From contig CAZSQZ010000001.1 of assembly GCA_964609215.1 (NCBI GenBank), forward strand, positions 186,001 through 250,000: a stretch of 64,000 nucleotides of DNA. Reading direction: 5' to 3'. The stretch is from JABDKJ01 sp964609215. Lineage in GTDB: Bacteria; Bacteroidota; Bacteroidia; Flavobacteriales_D; JABDKJ01. The notes beneath the pieces were generated by a model. It worked only from the letters and a program-made list of their open reading frames with translations. It was not told the origin of the DNA and did no database searches. This document shows, one piece after another, positions 28,201-36,100 of this stretch (its first letter is position 1; each line of letters begins with the position of its first letter). Made by a program: the position numbers and the translations under genes.

Positions 28201-28602
28201 AAGTGTAATATTTCCTGGGAAATGCCATGTATAGGATAGGTTGCCTATCATATCCGTAGTAGCGTTAAAATTATAAGACGCACAGTTGTTACCTGAAATA
28301 TTATTAGCTTCAATTTCTAAATCGAAAATTTCAATTTGTAAAGTACAACCTCCATCTGCCTCTGCTTCTATGGTTCCAGGTATAGAACCAACATTGATTG
28401 AGGACGAATTACAATTTGTGCAATTAATTAAATTACCAGGGCTACTAGTAATGTTATAAGTAGTCGCACCAGAACAATTGGTACTATTAAATATCATCTC
28501 CAATGAGATATTCTGGTTTACTACAAAACAAGTATTCTGCGCATCCAACGCCTCCAAGAAAAAAATAAATAGTATAACTAAAGTTAATTTTGTGGTGTAC
28601 AT
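22270..28602 (-). CDS. giant secreted PKD-like protein with T9SS type B (gliding-associated) C-terminal domain
   Basis: A 2,110-residue cell-surface protein. The signal peptide is at 1-21 (MYTTKLTLVILFIFFLEALDAQ). The body consists of many beta-sandwich units with PKD-like and Ig-like phrases (YTWHFPGN, GEHNVCLIM, YSVSVTDINGC, YHVLVEDIHGC, NYSWTFDGD) and is rich in Cys, Ser, Asn and Thr. A duplicated module lies in the middle (see the repeat entry). The last 100 residues (from 2010) are the CHU_C/type B sorting domain: VFIPNAITPNGDGKNDTF, FQLEIFDRWGNSVF, WNGKG, and a closing beta strand ending HVTVVR. Such proteins are adhesins or matrix components; the ligand is unknown. Monocistronic. Confidence 0.9.
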   Translation of the reverse strand: MYTTKLTLVILFIFFLEALDAQNTCFVVNQNISLEMIFNSTNCSGATTYNITSSPGNLINCTNCNSSSINVGSIPGTIEAEADGGCTLQIEIFDLEIEANNISGNNCASYNFNATTDMIGNLSYTWHFPGNITLTGNPVSHEFQQTGLNQPYSLTVSNGNCSVTLNEMISVGGPQAELEFSGIGGFPDPLNIVQIDSLDCVVSYCVSNPNIHNQLTLSNVQNTNQTGTNTQFVLVLNGNVIYDSSSAPSNFIIEMDILPATLGYNSLNYQIIDDNGCSSFKEYQIYWEDNSNLPGSGLSITSAPSSNTSLYCVGDVIEFEYSADQLNPLGVTYLFYIACGDPDFTSPNWVYADTLQLAPGNSEIISWPISLPSCICQSNQLEAHAYIISPCYDMPVSQASETFEVAPVLNADFNGPLNVCQNTQEIYNWNGSDNILFSSLPHCQISGTWAIEEPSGTFTQINSTGPDISLNWTFDEIGEHNVCLIMNNVSCSNPNDSICKTICSLPPVTNADIAISWNLSDQCAPGIFNPSVTDISAQCDSLEMMWSISPACNGCINNPNSYNPTINIPDKGEYAIQLSADNACSSPVVNSDSVIISQPPLISFSTNNISPCPDSGLEINTLFCIDTCFSNLSNIEISIFQGLVGCSGSNIPIWNYSNNVLPPNNLGLNCSGLADQILWPVPANASGDYTLKILVQNSCGTTCDTLSFHIDPINTIINPFTSPVCSGFILDPGTTSYISCNWQSSLGNYTPGSNVTYTILQNSSFEITCGNTNCSITDTIHIDVFPQNVPSINSSGLLCSGQSISLTCVSSPGSSLQWNSGFCANAVAIPGQTNSTISVSSVGDYSVSVTDINGCTTCAETTILQDISPMDNLINQTFCQSNTSNFIDFSGLQSPAGTWGGSLIWTILHNGSPVSTTWTFPDTYTVGELQTDAGVNSGTFTFEWQWTSPAGCLYSGSFDVIIQSLTPFSINLPSDTCAGTVISTNDPILNLASCDWIVNGLLLNPGSSFTIDSLMQITVNCGTGVCQNSASTSIGVFDSINPYLTSNNEFICNGGMIELHVNATNGISYEWFENSCGLNTNPISINPSQDSIVVLNAGQYHVLVEDIHGCVECASIDIQQDVTPFFLCNDSVFCESEVNQNLWFNCLSTPLGGWGQNDPIVNIFDTLGNVIQSIQDLPQNINYSIQDLIDDFGSFNQTTNFEIEYTWTSESNCDYSGSYFVTIETIGTISSDVGAFCQGESILFNSSGNGIWDFSSVISSGVPTDQFTILPNGDLVWVLSQSTPVGNYNGIEFTGACLTLIYNDIEVLNTPNTSMNIAPVMCIHDQSQINFNLDGSVLSELFFINDQGTFNLPLSGNIFDPSLLGISSTSPGTLFAISAIDHDVNGQTISCFDTISTIIEFHDIPDFNGFEDICEGSYLDSAFTFDLLVNSFELEIIGLGTFTSIPLLQNISGTTDYELTLYYGNTCSVVYQGSFFIQEQLEYSFNTIIDPCIPQVEINIDLLSGNIDNLTFDPSGIFSDNVLNQMVIIDLVDPSNDQDFSFNIEIGDNGCSQAEEHMDFTYIAPIEALLQTQEFGCSNEAIFFDLTQVGSNTIDSIILFPEDGNSAITYINDYDNIQHSYFSPVDTTSYFPFIILFNQCSTDTVTSEILIDPPMASAMLDENIEVCPGDTLYLNFELIGTPLGINILIPSNLQLDFIDQSNNTFIYFVPFNTVGSNYSIEAEIEMSCGTPFELSTNLVVHPSPEPIVESDLNCFNLPSFFSIENNQNTENYSWTFDGDTIINGAFVSLVFENGGTHNYTLTTTNSFGCISEITDTFIIPGLDGMNLVDISNCGSLNLNLNAGTDFSDEVQWTISSTFLENDAIFSIDDFYYTFNSSEDPEMVIDYFVNLEVINQECVFNDSFLVRIFPLPNPSILIDVEGNGIFIDETSILLPLCKNDSLLARSSEIYSDCAWETSGNAFSVNPSVSCSSSNIVSINENNGSGYLIFSAINQHNCTALDSVYLDVACGENNIVFIPNAITPNGDGKNDTFSVVFPFPDFITDFQLEIFDRWGNSVFYVEDDVFAEWNGKGKFNPDYYVESEIFIYRTKFVWRGDIEETIEMFGHVTVVR
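24900..26455 (-). repeat. internal duplication within the giant surface protein gene
   Basis: Two consecutive modules of roughly 250 residues have the same order of landmarks: an opening cysteine strand (SPVCSG / SDTCAG), SCNW / SCDW, GSN-YTI / GSS-FTI, CGNTNCS / CGTGVCQ, LLCSGQSISL / FICNGGMIEL, GDYSVSVTDINGCTTC / GQYHVLVEDIHGCVEC, ILQDISPM / IQQDVTPF, a TFCQSN / VFCESE turn, GTWGG / GGWGQ, and EWQWTSPAGCLYSGSF / EYTWTSESNCDYSGSY. Boundaries are approximate: about 26455-25705 and 25705-24900. Confidence 0.75.
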
Positions 28603-28764
28603 GAAATAAAGTTTAAGTTGTTTTTTATAAAGGTATAAAGAGTCTTTAGAAAACAGTATTTCTACGATTAGAAATTTTAGAAAGATTAATTCAGTAAAAA
28701 GAGCACTTATAAAATGCGCAATCTAATAACCAAAATTTATATACTTGAAGTCTATTGTAAATAG

Positions 28765-29331
28765 ATGATTCTAATAGAAAACAAACTCATCTCAGAAGAC
28801 CTTTTAGACAAACACTTTGTTTGCGACCTTGCTGCTTGCAAAGGTGCTTGCTGTGTTGAAGGGGAAAGTGGTGCTCCACTAGAGGAGGAAGAGCTTTCTA
28901 TTTTGGATGATATTTTTGAAGATGTCAAAGCTTTTCTTCCAGTGGAAGGAGCGCAGGCTATTATTGATCAGGGGAAATATATTCAAGACAACGATGGGGA
29001 TTGGGTAACTCCTTTAAGAGATGGTAAAGAATGTGCCTATACCGTTTTTGACGAAAATGGAGTTGCGGGTTGTGGTATTGAAAAAGCATATTTTGCAGGT
29101 AAAGTAGAGTTTAGAAAACCTATTTCTTGCCACCTCTATCCTATTCGCACAAAAAAGCTGAGCGAACATGAGGCCTTAAATTACCACGAGTGGCCCATCT
29201 GCAAGCCGGCTTGTGAATGTGGTTCAAAATTGAAAATGCCGATATATAAATTTTGTAAAGATTCCATTATCAGAAAATACGGTGAGGCATTTTATGAGCA
29301 ATTAGAATTTGCAGAGAAAAATAGGGAATAA
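28765..29331 (+). CDS. DUF3109 family cysteine-rich protein
   Basis: A 188-residue cytosolic protein with the family signature CDLAACKGACCVEG (C20, C25, C29, C30), later ECAYTVFDENGVAGCGIEKAY, RKPISCHLYPIRTKK and CKPACECGSKLKMPIYKFC. The Cys spacing suggests a metal or Fe-S site like that of YkgJ/CxxCxxCC proteins, but the function is not known. It starts 163 bp from the divergent giant surface protein gene and 81 bp before pepP. Confidence 0.88.
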   Translation: MILIENKLISEDLLDKHFVCDLAACKGACCVEGESGAPLEEEELSILDDIFEDVKAFLPVEGAQAIIDQGKYIQDNDGDWVTPLRDGKECAYTVFDENGVAGCGIEKAYFAGKVEFRKPISCHLYPIRTKKLSEHEALNYHEWPICKPACECGSKLKMPIYKFCKDSIIRKYGEAFYEQLEFAEKNRE

Positions 29332-29412
29332 GAATTAAGCTCCATAATTGATGCTTTAAAACTCCCCTCAAAGATTTGAGATTTTGCTTACTTTGAAATC
29401 TAATTTAATTCC

Positions 29413-30714
29413 ATGAAATATTCTCAAATCTCAAAAGAGCAATACATAAATGCCAGAAAACAATTCTCCCAAAAGCTGAAGTCAAAATCACTTGCTGTTT
29501 TCAATAGCAATGACGTCATGCCTACGAATGCAGATGGGTATATGCCCTTTAGACAAAACAATGATATTTTTTGGCTTTCTGGTGTAGATCAAGAAGAGAG
29601 TATTCTAGTCATTTTTCCAGATTGTTTTACTGAAAAGCACCGAGAGATTCTCTTTCTTAAAAAAACGAGTAAGGAAATAGCTATTTGGGAAGGTGCAAAA
29701 TTAGATAAAGATCAAGCTTTTGAGGTTTCAGGAATAAAAACAGTGTATTGGTTAGATCAATTTGAAAAAATATTTCAAGGACTCATGTCGGAAGCGGAGT
29801 CTGTCTATTTAAATACTAATGAACATACTCGCGCGCATATTGAAGTTGAAACACGAGATGCTCGTTTTCTGAAATGGTGTAAGGAACTTTATCCAGCTCA
29901 TAACTATGAACGAAGTGCGCCATTTATGCACCAACTCAGATCTGTGAAAAGTGAGGCAGAAATTGCACAAATGCAAAAGGCATGTGATATCACCAAAGCG
30001 GGTATTGAAAGAGTAATGAGATATCTTAAACCCGGTGTCATGGAATATGAATTGGAGGCGGAACTGGCGCATGAATTTCTAAGACATGGCTCTAGAGGCT
30101 TTGCTTATTCTCCCATAATTGCTTCTGGATTCAATGCCTGTGTTCTGCATTATATCGAAAATGATCAGGAATGTAAAGATGGAGATGTGATATTAATGGA
30201 TGTAGGGGCAGAGTATGGAAATTATGCTTCAGATCTTACCCGTTCTCTTCCTGTAAATGGTCGCTATACTCCTAGACAAAAAGAGGTTTATAATGCGGTA
30301 CTTAAGGTAATGAAAGGATGTTATGGTTTATTAAAACCCGGAGTTTTTTTGGGAGAGTACCACAAACAGGTTGGTGAATTAATGGAGAAAGAACTAGTCG
30401 ATTTGGGTTTATTAACTATGGAAGATATCAAAAACCAAGACCCTAATTGGCCAGCCTATAAAAAATATTTCATGCATGGAACTTCTCATTTTATTGGCTT
30501 AGATGTGCATGATGTAGGGCTATGGACGGAACCTATAAAAGAAGGAAATGTTTTTACGGTAGAACCAGGAATATATATTAGAGAAGAAAACCTTGGAATT
30601 AGAATAGAAAATGACATTGTAATAAGGGAAAATGGGAATTTTGATTTAATGGGAACTATTCCTATTGAAGTGGAAGAAATTGAGGATATGATGAACGCCA
30701 GCGTTTCTGCTTAA
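29413..30714 (+). CDS. pepP: Xaa-Pro aminopeptidase (aminopeptidase P)
   Basis: Manganese peptidase that removes N-terminal residues preceding proline. An N-terminal creatinase-like domain (about 1-170: GYMPFRQNNDIFWLSGVDQEESI) is followed by the pita-bread catalytic domain with the five metal ligands: Asp263 and Asp274 (DVGAEYGNYASD), His359 (HGTSHFIGLDVHD), the Glu in VEPGIY and the Glu in RIENDIV. Length of 433 residues is normal. A terminator follows 20 bp after the stop. It is read alone or after the DUF3109 gene. Confidence 0.94.
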   Translation: MKYSQISKEQYINARKQFSQKLKSKSLAVFNSNDVMPTNADGYMPFRQNNDIFWLSGVDQEESILVIFPDCFTEKHREILFLKKTSKEIAIWEGAKLDKDQAFEVSGIKTVYWLDQFEKIFQGLMSEAESVYLNTNEHTRAHIEVETRDARFLKWCKELYPAHNYERSAPFMHQLRSVKSEAEIAQMQKACDITKAGIERVMRYLKPGVMEYELEAELAHEFLRHGSRGFAYSPIIASGFNACVLHYIENDQECKDGDVILMDVGAEYGNYASDLTRSLPVNGRYTPRQKEVYNAVLKVMKGCYGLLKPGVFLGEYHKQVGELMEKELVDLGLLTMEDIKNQDPNWPAYKKYFMHGTSHFIGLDVHDVGLWTEPIKEGNVFTVEPGIYIREENLGIRIENDIVIRENGNFDLMGTIPIEVEEIEDMMNASVSA

Positions 30715-30734
30715 GAAACCATATAAAATACAAA

Positions 30735-30761
30735 AGCCCACTCTTTCGAGCGGGCTTCTTT
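30735..30761 (+). terminator. intrinsic terminator after pepP
   Basis: Stem AGCCC-A-CTC / GAG-C-GGGCT (30735-30743 with 30748-30756, one mismatch) with loop TTTC, followed by TCTTTG. It begins 20 bp after the pepP stop. An A-rich stretch on the left may let it also serve the minus-strand gene at 30797. Confidence 0.75.
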
Positions 30762-30796
30762 GTAATTTGGTTTAGGTACACGTATAGATAGTAGAT

Positions 30797-31051
30797 TTAA
30801 CTACGGTCTATTTGAAATTTCTTACTACAGACTCTATCTCCGTCTAGTATCAATAGTATATACTGATCTTCGAACAGTTCGGTTACATTAACTGTAGTTT
30901 CATTGTTTTCGATTTGCCCTGTTTTAATAACACGTCCGTTCAAATCGCATATATCAAATATCGTTCGGTTAGTTCGCGGTGAATAGCTGATCCAGAGATC
31001 GTTACCTTCTTTATTCACCTTCAAGTCGAGTTGTTGTATAGTGTTTATCAT
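30797..31051 (-). CDS. orphan T9SS-tail-like small protein
   Basis: An 84-residue protein (ATG at 31051; a TTG two codons earlier is less likely) that consists almost entirely of what looks like a T9SS type A sorting domain: LDLKVNKEGNDLWISYSP, TIFDICDLNGRVIKTGQIENN, TVNVTELFEDQYILLIL and a final strand KKFQIDR. Type A tails normally sit at the end of a large secreted protein behind a signal peptide. Here there is no signal peptide and an in-frame TAA sits three codons before the TTG. It may be a remnant or a stand-alone protein with this fold. Sequence similarity is by eye. Confidence 0.55.
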   Translation of the reverse strand: MINTIQQLDLKVNKEGNDLWISYSPRTNRTIFDICDLNGRVIKTGQIENNETTVNVTELFEDQYILLILDGDRVCSKKFQIDRS

Positions 31052-31185
31052 TGGCAAATTGTCTTATATGTATAGAATAGTTTCGATTGGTTTACGTTTC
31101 TTTTATTCATGAGGTTACTGTTCCGAATGAATAATTAATGAATTCAACGAATTTTCTTAGAACATCATTTAAAGGCATAAAAAAA

Positions 31186-31202
31186 TCCCCAGAAACTGGG
31201 GA
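31186..31202 (-). terminator. minus-strand intrinsic terminator with no gene upstream of it
   Basis: A perfect 7-bp stem TCCCCAG / CTGGGGA with loop AAA. On the minus strand it is followed by seven T, on the plus strand by no T run, so it terminates leftward transcription. The nearest annotated genes to its right are on the plus strand, so the transcript it ends is not explained by any coding region. Confidence 0.7.
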
Positions 31203-31463
31203 CTCTTGAAACAACGCAGAAAAGATTTACATAAAACTTTCTTTCGAACATAGCAGGTACGCGTAAATGCTCTCTTTATTAACTGTTAAATATCCAATAC
31301 CACTTCATATCTTTCCTTATTTGTTCTTCAATCTACGAGTAAATCTGGTTTCAACCCATGGTAAAAATCTAAAAGTGTAGCTTTAGACGAGAAACGGTCA
31401 CAACGATTCCACAAATGGAAATTTCATCTTATCCTTAATTTTTTTTAGATATTAGCTTTCTAT
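31203..31463 (-). ncRNA. candidate small RNA region ending at the orphan terminator
   Basis: The gap from 31052 to 31463 has no convincing ORF on either strand. Read on the minus strand, this part contains small perfect hairpins (TTCCA-TTTG-TGGAA and TCTAAA-N7-TTTAGA among them) and runs into the terminator at 31186-31202. No TAnnTTTG element was found on the minus strand and I do not recognise an RNA family. The plus-strand promoter of the 31464 regulator must also lie here. Confidence 0.3.
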
Positions 31464-32234
31464 ATGACAAAAATTAGTGCTGTTATTGTTGATGATGAAG
31501 CTCCCGCAAGGGAAAATTTAAAGATGATGCTAGAGTCTTTTTGTCCCGAAGTTGATGTCAAAGATCTCGCAGGTTCTGTTAATGAAGCATACGAAATAAT
31601 AAATACTCAAAAACCAGATGTAGTTTTTCTAGATATAAGAATGCCCTCCGGTAGTGAAGGTTTTGACCTCTTGGAGAAATTTGACAAAAAAGACTTTCAA
31701 GTTATTTTTGTTACTGCATTTAAGGAATATGCAGTAGAAGCATTTAAAGCGAACGCGATTAACTATCTACTTAAACCTATAGATATCGAAGATCTCCAAA
31801 AGGCAGTATCCCATCTTATAGAAACCAAAAATTCCTGGGGGCAAGATTCTTCCCTCATTGAAGAAAATAACGAAAAACTATCCGCAATTTCTTCGCAATT
31901 AAATAATCTGGGAGGAAAAATAAAGGTGAGTCACATGAAAGGCATTAAGCTATTCGATACGAAAAATATCACCTATTTAGAGGCTAAAGGTAATTGTACA
32001 GAAATTCATTTTTCAGATGCCTCTCGATACCTAGATACCAGAACATTAAAAGTATATGAAGAACTATTAGATGATTCTTTTTATAGAATTCACAAATCAT
32101 TTATTGTGAACCTTTCCTTTCTTTCTGAATATGTTTCTGACCAAGGAGCATTCGCAGTCCTTAAAAATGAAAAAAGACTTCCTATTTCTAAAAATAGACT
32201 TCCAGATTTTCTGGAAAATTTAAAATCGCTATAA
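31464..32234 (+). CDS. LytTR-family response regulator
   Basis: A 256-residue cytosolic DNA-binding regulator. The receiver domain (1-120) has acidic residues D10-D11, the phosphorylation site Asp57 in VVFLDIRMP, the Thr in FVTAF and the Lys in LLKPID. The LytTR domain occupies about 155-253 (KLFDTKNITYLEAKGNCTEIHF, LKVYEELLDDSFYRIHKSFIVNLSFLSEY, LPISKNRLPDFL). It is followed by a second LytTR regulator and a sensor kinase, so two regulators share one kinase locus. Targets unknown. Confidence 0.93.
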   Translation: MTKISAVIVDDEAPARENLKMMLESFCPEVDVKDLAGSVNEAYEIINTQKPDVVFLDIRMPSGSEGFDLLEKFDKKDFQVIFVTAFKEYAVEAFKANAINYLLKPIDIEDLQKAVSHLIETKNSWGQDSSLIEENNEKLSAISSQLNNLGGKIKVSHMKGIKLFDTKNITYLEAKGNCTEIHFSDASRYLDTRTLKVYEELLDDSFYRIHKSFIVNLSFLSEYVSDQGAFAVLKNEKRLPISKNRLPDFLENLKSL

Positions 32235-32236
32235 TT

Positions 32237-32290
32237 TTACTTTAATCAAAGAAGGCCTACGTTCACTCAAAAGGCCATCATTTAAAGTAA
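32237..32290 (+). promoter_or_regulatory. stem-loop between the two LytTR regulator genes
   Basis: Outer perfect 9-bp arms TTACTTTAA (32237-32245) and TTAAAGTAA (32282-32290) enclose an inner GGCC/GGCC pairing (32254-32257 with 32273-32276). It starts directly at the end of the first regulator gene. There is no T run, so it is more likely an mRNA processing or stability element than a terminator. Confidence 0.35.
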
Positions 32291-32344
32291 TTAGCAGGTA
32301 TTTCTTTCCGTTTAAAACTTAATTTAAACCTAAAATTACCTGTT

Positions 32345-33100
32345 ATGAAAATTAAAACCCTAATTGTGGATGATGAGTTTCACTGTCGTGAAAACCTTGA
32401 TCAAATCATTAAGGAATTTGTTCCTGAACTAGAAGTGATTGCCTTGGCGCATAACGCGGATATGGCTAGAGAGTACATTTCTAAATATAAACCCGATTTG
32501 GTTTTCTTGGACATTAAAATGCCTAAAGAAAATGGCTTTGACTTATTGCAATCAATAGGGAATCAAGACTTTGAAGTGATTTTTACCACTGCCCATAATG
32601 AATTTGCGCTAGAAGCGATAAAAGCAGGAGCAATAGATTACCTGGAAAAACCAATCATGATAGAAGATCTTCAAAAAGCAGTTATTCGGGTTAAAAATAG
32701 GCTGCATAATGAAGAGCCAAACTGGGTTCAATTAATATCCCAGCTTAAAAAGGTCGATTCTGATAAAGTGTCAATTCCTACAAAGGATGGATTTATCTAT
32801 GTTGGTCAAGATGAGATCATTCATTTAGAAGCTAGTGATAGCTATACTTTTATTTACTTAACGAATGGACGCAAACATTTATCCAGTAAAAATATTAAGG
32901 TGTTTGAAAAGCAACTGGGAGAAGATAGTTTCTATCGGATTCACAAATCACATATTGTTAATGTAAGGCACCACTTAAAGGAGTTTTCCAGGAGTGAGGG
33001 GAATATGGTTATTCTATCTGAGGGAAGAAATGCTCCTGTATCGAGAAGGAAGTTAACCGATTTTTTATCGAGAATAAACGGCTACTCAAATGTGGCATAA
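32345..33100 (+). CDS. LytTR-family response regulator
   Basis: A 251-residue paralogue of the preceding regulator. Receiver domain with D9-D10, Asp56 in LVFLDIKMP, the Thr pair in IFTTAH and Lys in YLEKPI; LytTR domain at about 145-247 (DGFIYVGQDEIIHLEASDSYTFIYL, IKVFEKQLGEDSFYRIHKSHIVNVRHHLKEF, APVSRRKLTDFL). Its last 11 bases overlap the start of the sensor kinase gene, so this one is the likelier cognate partner. It is closer in its LytTR motifs to the regulator at 56,298 than to its neighbour. Confidence 0.94.
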   Translation: MKIKTLIVDDEFHCRENLDQIIKEFVPELEVIALAHNADMAREYISKYKPDLVFLDIKMPKENGFDLLQSIGNQDFEVIFTTAHNEFALEAIKAGAIDYLEKPIMIEDLQKAVIRVKNRLHNEEPNWVQLISQLKKVDSDKVSIPTKDGFIYVGQDEIIHLEASDSYTFIYLTNGRKHLSSKNIKVFEKQLGEDSFYRIHKSHIVNVRHHLKEFSRSEGNMVILSEGRNAPVSRRKLTDFLSRINGYSNVA

Positions 33101-36100
33101 AAAACCTCTTCTTGTACTTTCGTGTTTACTGCTTAGCCTGTGCGCTAGTGCGCAAAAATATTCATTCATTAATTATTCCATTCAAGATGGGCTCGCTCAA
33201 TCTCAAGCAACGGATATTGTTCAAGATGAAAGAGGTTATTTATGGGTATCAACGTTGGGTGGTCTCAGCATTTTTGATGGAAGGGAATTTGAAAACTTGT
33301 CCAAAGAAAATGGACTGCTAGACAATCACATTCACACATTATTTTGTAAGAAAAATAAAATTTATGCTGGTGCAAATGGGGGCCTAAGTATTATTTCAAA
33401 TGGAGAGATAAAAAGCTATCCACTTAGCCCCGAACACAGTGATGCAAAAATTACAAGTATTTATTCCAGTAGTGATCAAAAAGTTTGGATTGGTTCTGAT
33501 AATGCTGGTTTGTGGTGTCTTGACAATAACACCCTTGTTCAAATTCAGGGACTCCCCATTCAAAATATTACTGCTATTTGTTCTCAGGATAATTTTCTTT
33601 GGCTTGGATCCCGCGAAGGATTATTTAAATACTATCCAGATGAAAAAAAATGGATCGTTCCCTTTGAAGAATTAGAAGGCATTAATGTTCAAGATGTTTT
33701 CATAGATGATCAAAACATTATATGGATTGCAACCTATGCGGGTCTATTTGTACTCGAAAATTCATTAATAAACTATAACATAGAAAGCGGCTTAATTAGC
33801 AATAGAATTAAAAGTATTTCCCAAGATGAACACGGAAGTATTTGGCTGGCATCCAAGCTTGGAGTATCCAAAATCAAGTCGGATAAAATATTGAATTTCT
33901 CCTCTAAAAATGGATTGGACAATCAAGACATTAAGTCCATCTTTTCTGATTTGGAGGGAAACATTTGGATGGCCTCAAATGGAGGAGGCATCTATCGTTT
34001 TACCAGTGAAGACATTTTTACTTTTTACGGAGATCATCAATTATGCAGTGAACAAGCCTTAAGCATATTTGAAGACCATGATGGTCGTATTTGGCTGGGC
34101 TCATTTGGTAATGGAGCTTGTAAAATTGAGCAAGGCACTATTCAATCTTATAATGAGGAAATAGGATTAAGTGACAACACCATTTGGGCGGGAATAGAAG
34201 ATTCCGAAAATAACATTTGGTTGGGAACTTCCTCTGGACTTAATAAAATCATCGATAATGAAATCACTGTTTTCCGGGATACTAATCTAACCAGAGGCGG
34301 AAACAGAATTACATCCATTTTTGAAGATTCAAATAAGCGTATTTGGATTGGTCATAAACTCGGGGTACGTGTTCTGGAAAATGGAGCGTTCAAAAATTTT
34401 TCCGAACAGGAGCGTTTTTTTGGAAGTCGGATAAGAAGTATTACCGAAGACAAAAATGGAAATATATGGATGGGTGCTGAGAACGGTCTGTTCAAGTTCT
34501 ATCAAGGTGCATTTTCAAAAGTGTCTCAAGGAAATCATTTTGATGACAATTCGGTACTGAACATATCAGTTGATCAAAAAAATAACTTATGGCTTGGAAC
34601 CAAAGATGGACTCTTCTTTTTCAATGGAAGTACTTTTCATCGTATTCGATTAGATCAAAAATTCAGTTCAAATTACATTAATTTCAATTTCCTATATGAG
34701 GAGCACTTAATAGTTGGAACCAACAACGGTCTCTATATTCTAGACATTAAAAAATTTGAAAATAACGATTCAAATAGCATTTACCACTTTGGATTAAATG
34801 ATGGTTTACCGAGTCTTGAATGCAACCTTAATGCTGTAACAATAGATTCAAAAAATCAACTTTTATTTGGAACTGGAAAAGGTCTGGTGGTTGCAAATTT
34901 GAATTACTTTTTAGCCAATAAGAACTCTTCTCCAACTCCTGTTCACATTAAAAACGTTCGTGTTTTTCTGGATGAAAGATTAGATCGACCGGAAGGTAAA
35001 AGGCTAGCATTTGGAACACATAAATTTGAACCGAATGAAAACCACATTACATTTGACATAACAGGTATTTCGCTCAAAAACCCGAATTCCATTGTATATG
35101 AATACCGACTAAAAGGTCTACAAGACAACTTCTTTTCTTTAAAAAACAGTTCCTTCGTTTCCTTCCCATATTTACCTCATGGCTCATACGAATTTGAAAT
35201 TTACGCACTGTCAAAATCGGGGCAGCGTTCTAAAAATCCGGCTACTTATTCATTCGAAATACTGGCTCCCTTTTATAAAACAAATTGGTTTTATCTTGCT
35301 TTAACTATTCTTTTATTAATCATTGCTGCTTCTATTTGGGAATGGAGACGAAATATCCAAACACGTAAAATTGAAAGTCAACGTCTGGTTTATCAATCCA
35401 GAATATTATCTCTGGAACAGCAAAGTTTAAATTCAAGTATGAATAGGCATTTTATTTTCAATGCGCTGAATTCTATTCAATATTACATTAACCGACAGGA
35501 CAAACTATCAGCAAATAAATACCTCTCCAACTTTGCTAAACTTATCCGAAAGAATTTAGATAGCTCACAGGAAAACTTGACCTATCTCTCCAATGAATTG
35601 GAAAGAATTGACCTCTATCTTTCTCTTGAACATATGCGTTTTCAAGATAAATTTGAATATACGATAGAAGTAAGTGATAAAGTAAATCCAGAATCTGTTA
35701 AAATTCCAAGTATGCTTCTTCAACCTTTCTTGGAAAATAGTATCTGGCATGGTATTCTTCCAGTAGACAAAAAAGGCCATATTAAAGTTTTTATAGACCG
35801 AAGTCTTTCAGGCTCAATAAAAATTACCATTGACGATGATGGAATAGGAGTAAAACAGAGTATAAGAAATAAAAGCGGCAAAGACCATATTCATGATTCT
35901 AAAGGAGTTTCTCTCACAAATGATAGAATTGTTCTTTACCAAAAACTTACGCATGAGAACTTTAAAATAAAAGGACCGTATGAATTAAAGGATGATAAAG
36001 CCAATATTATTGGCACAAGAGTTGAAATTTATCTTCCTGAAAGCCAGGCATTTGAGGAGATTATTATTGAAACTAATAAATTAGGAAAATTGGCGTTAAA

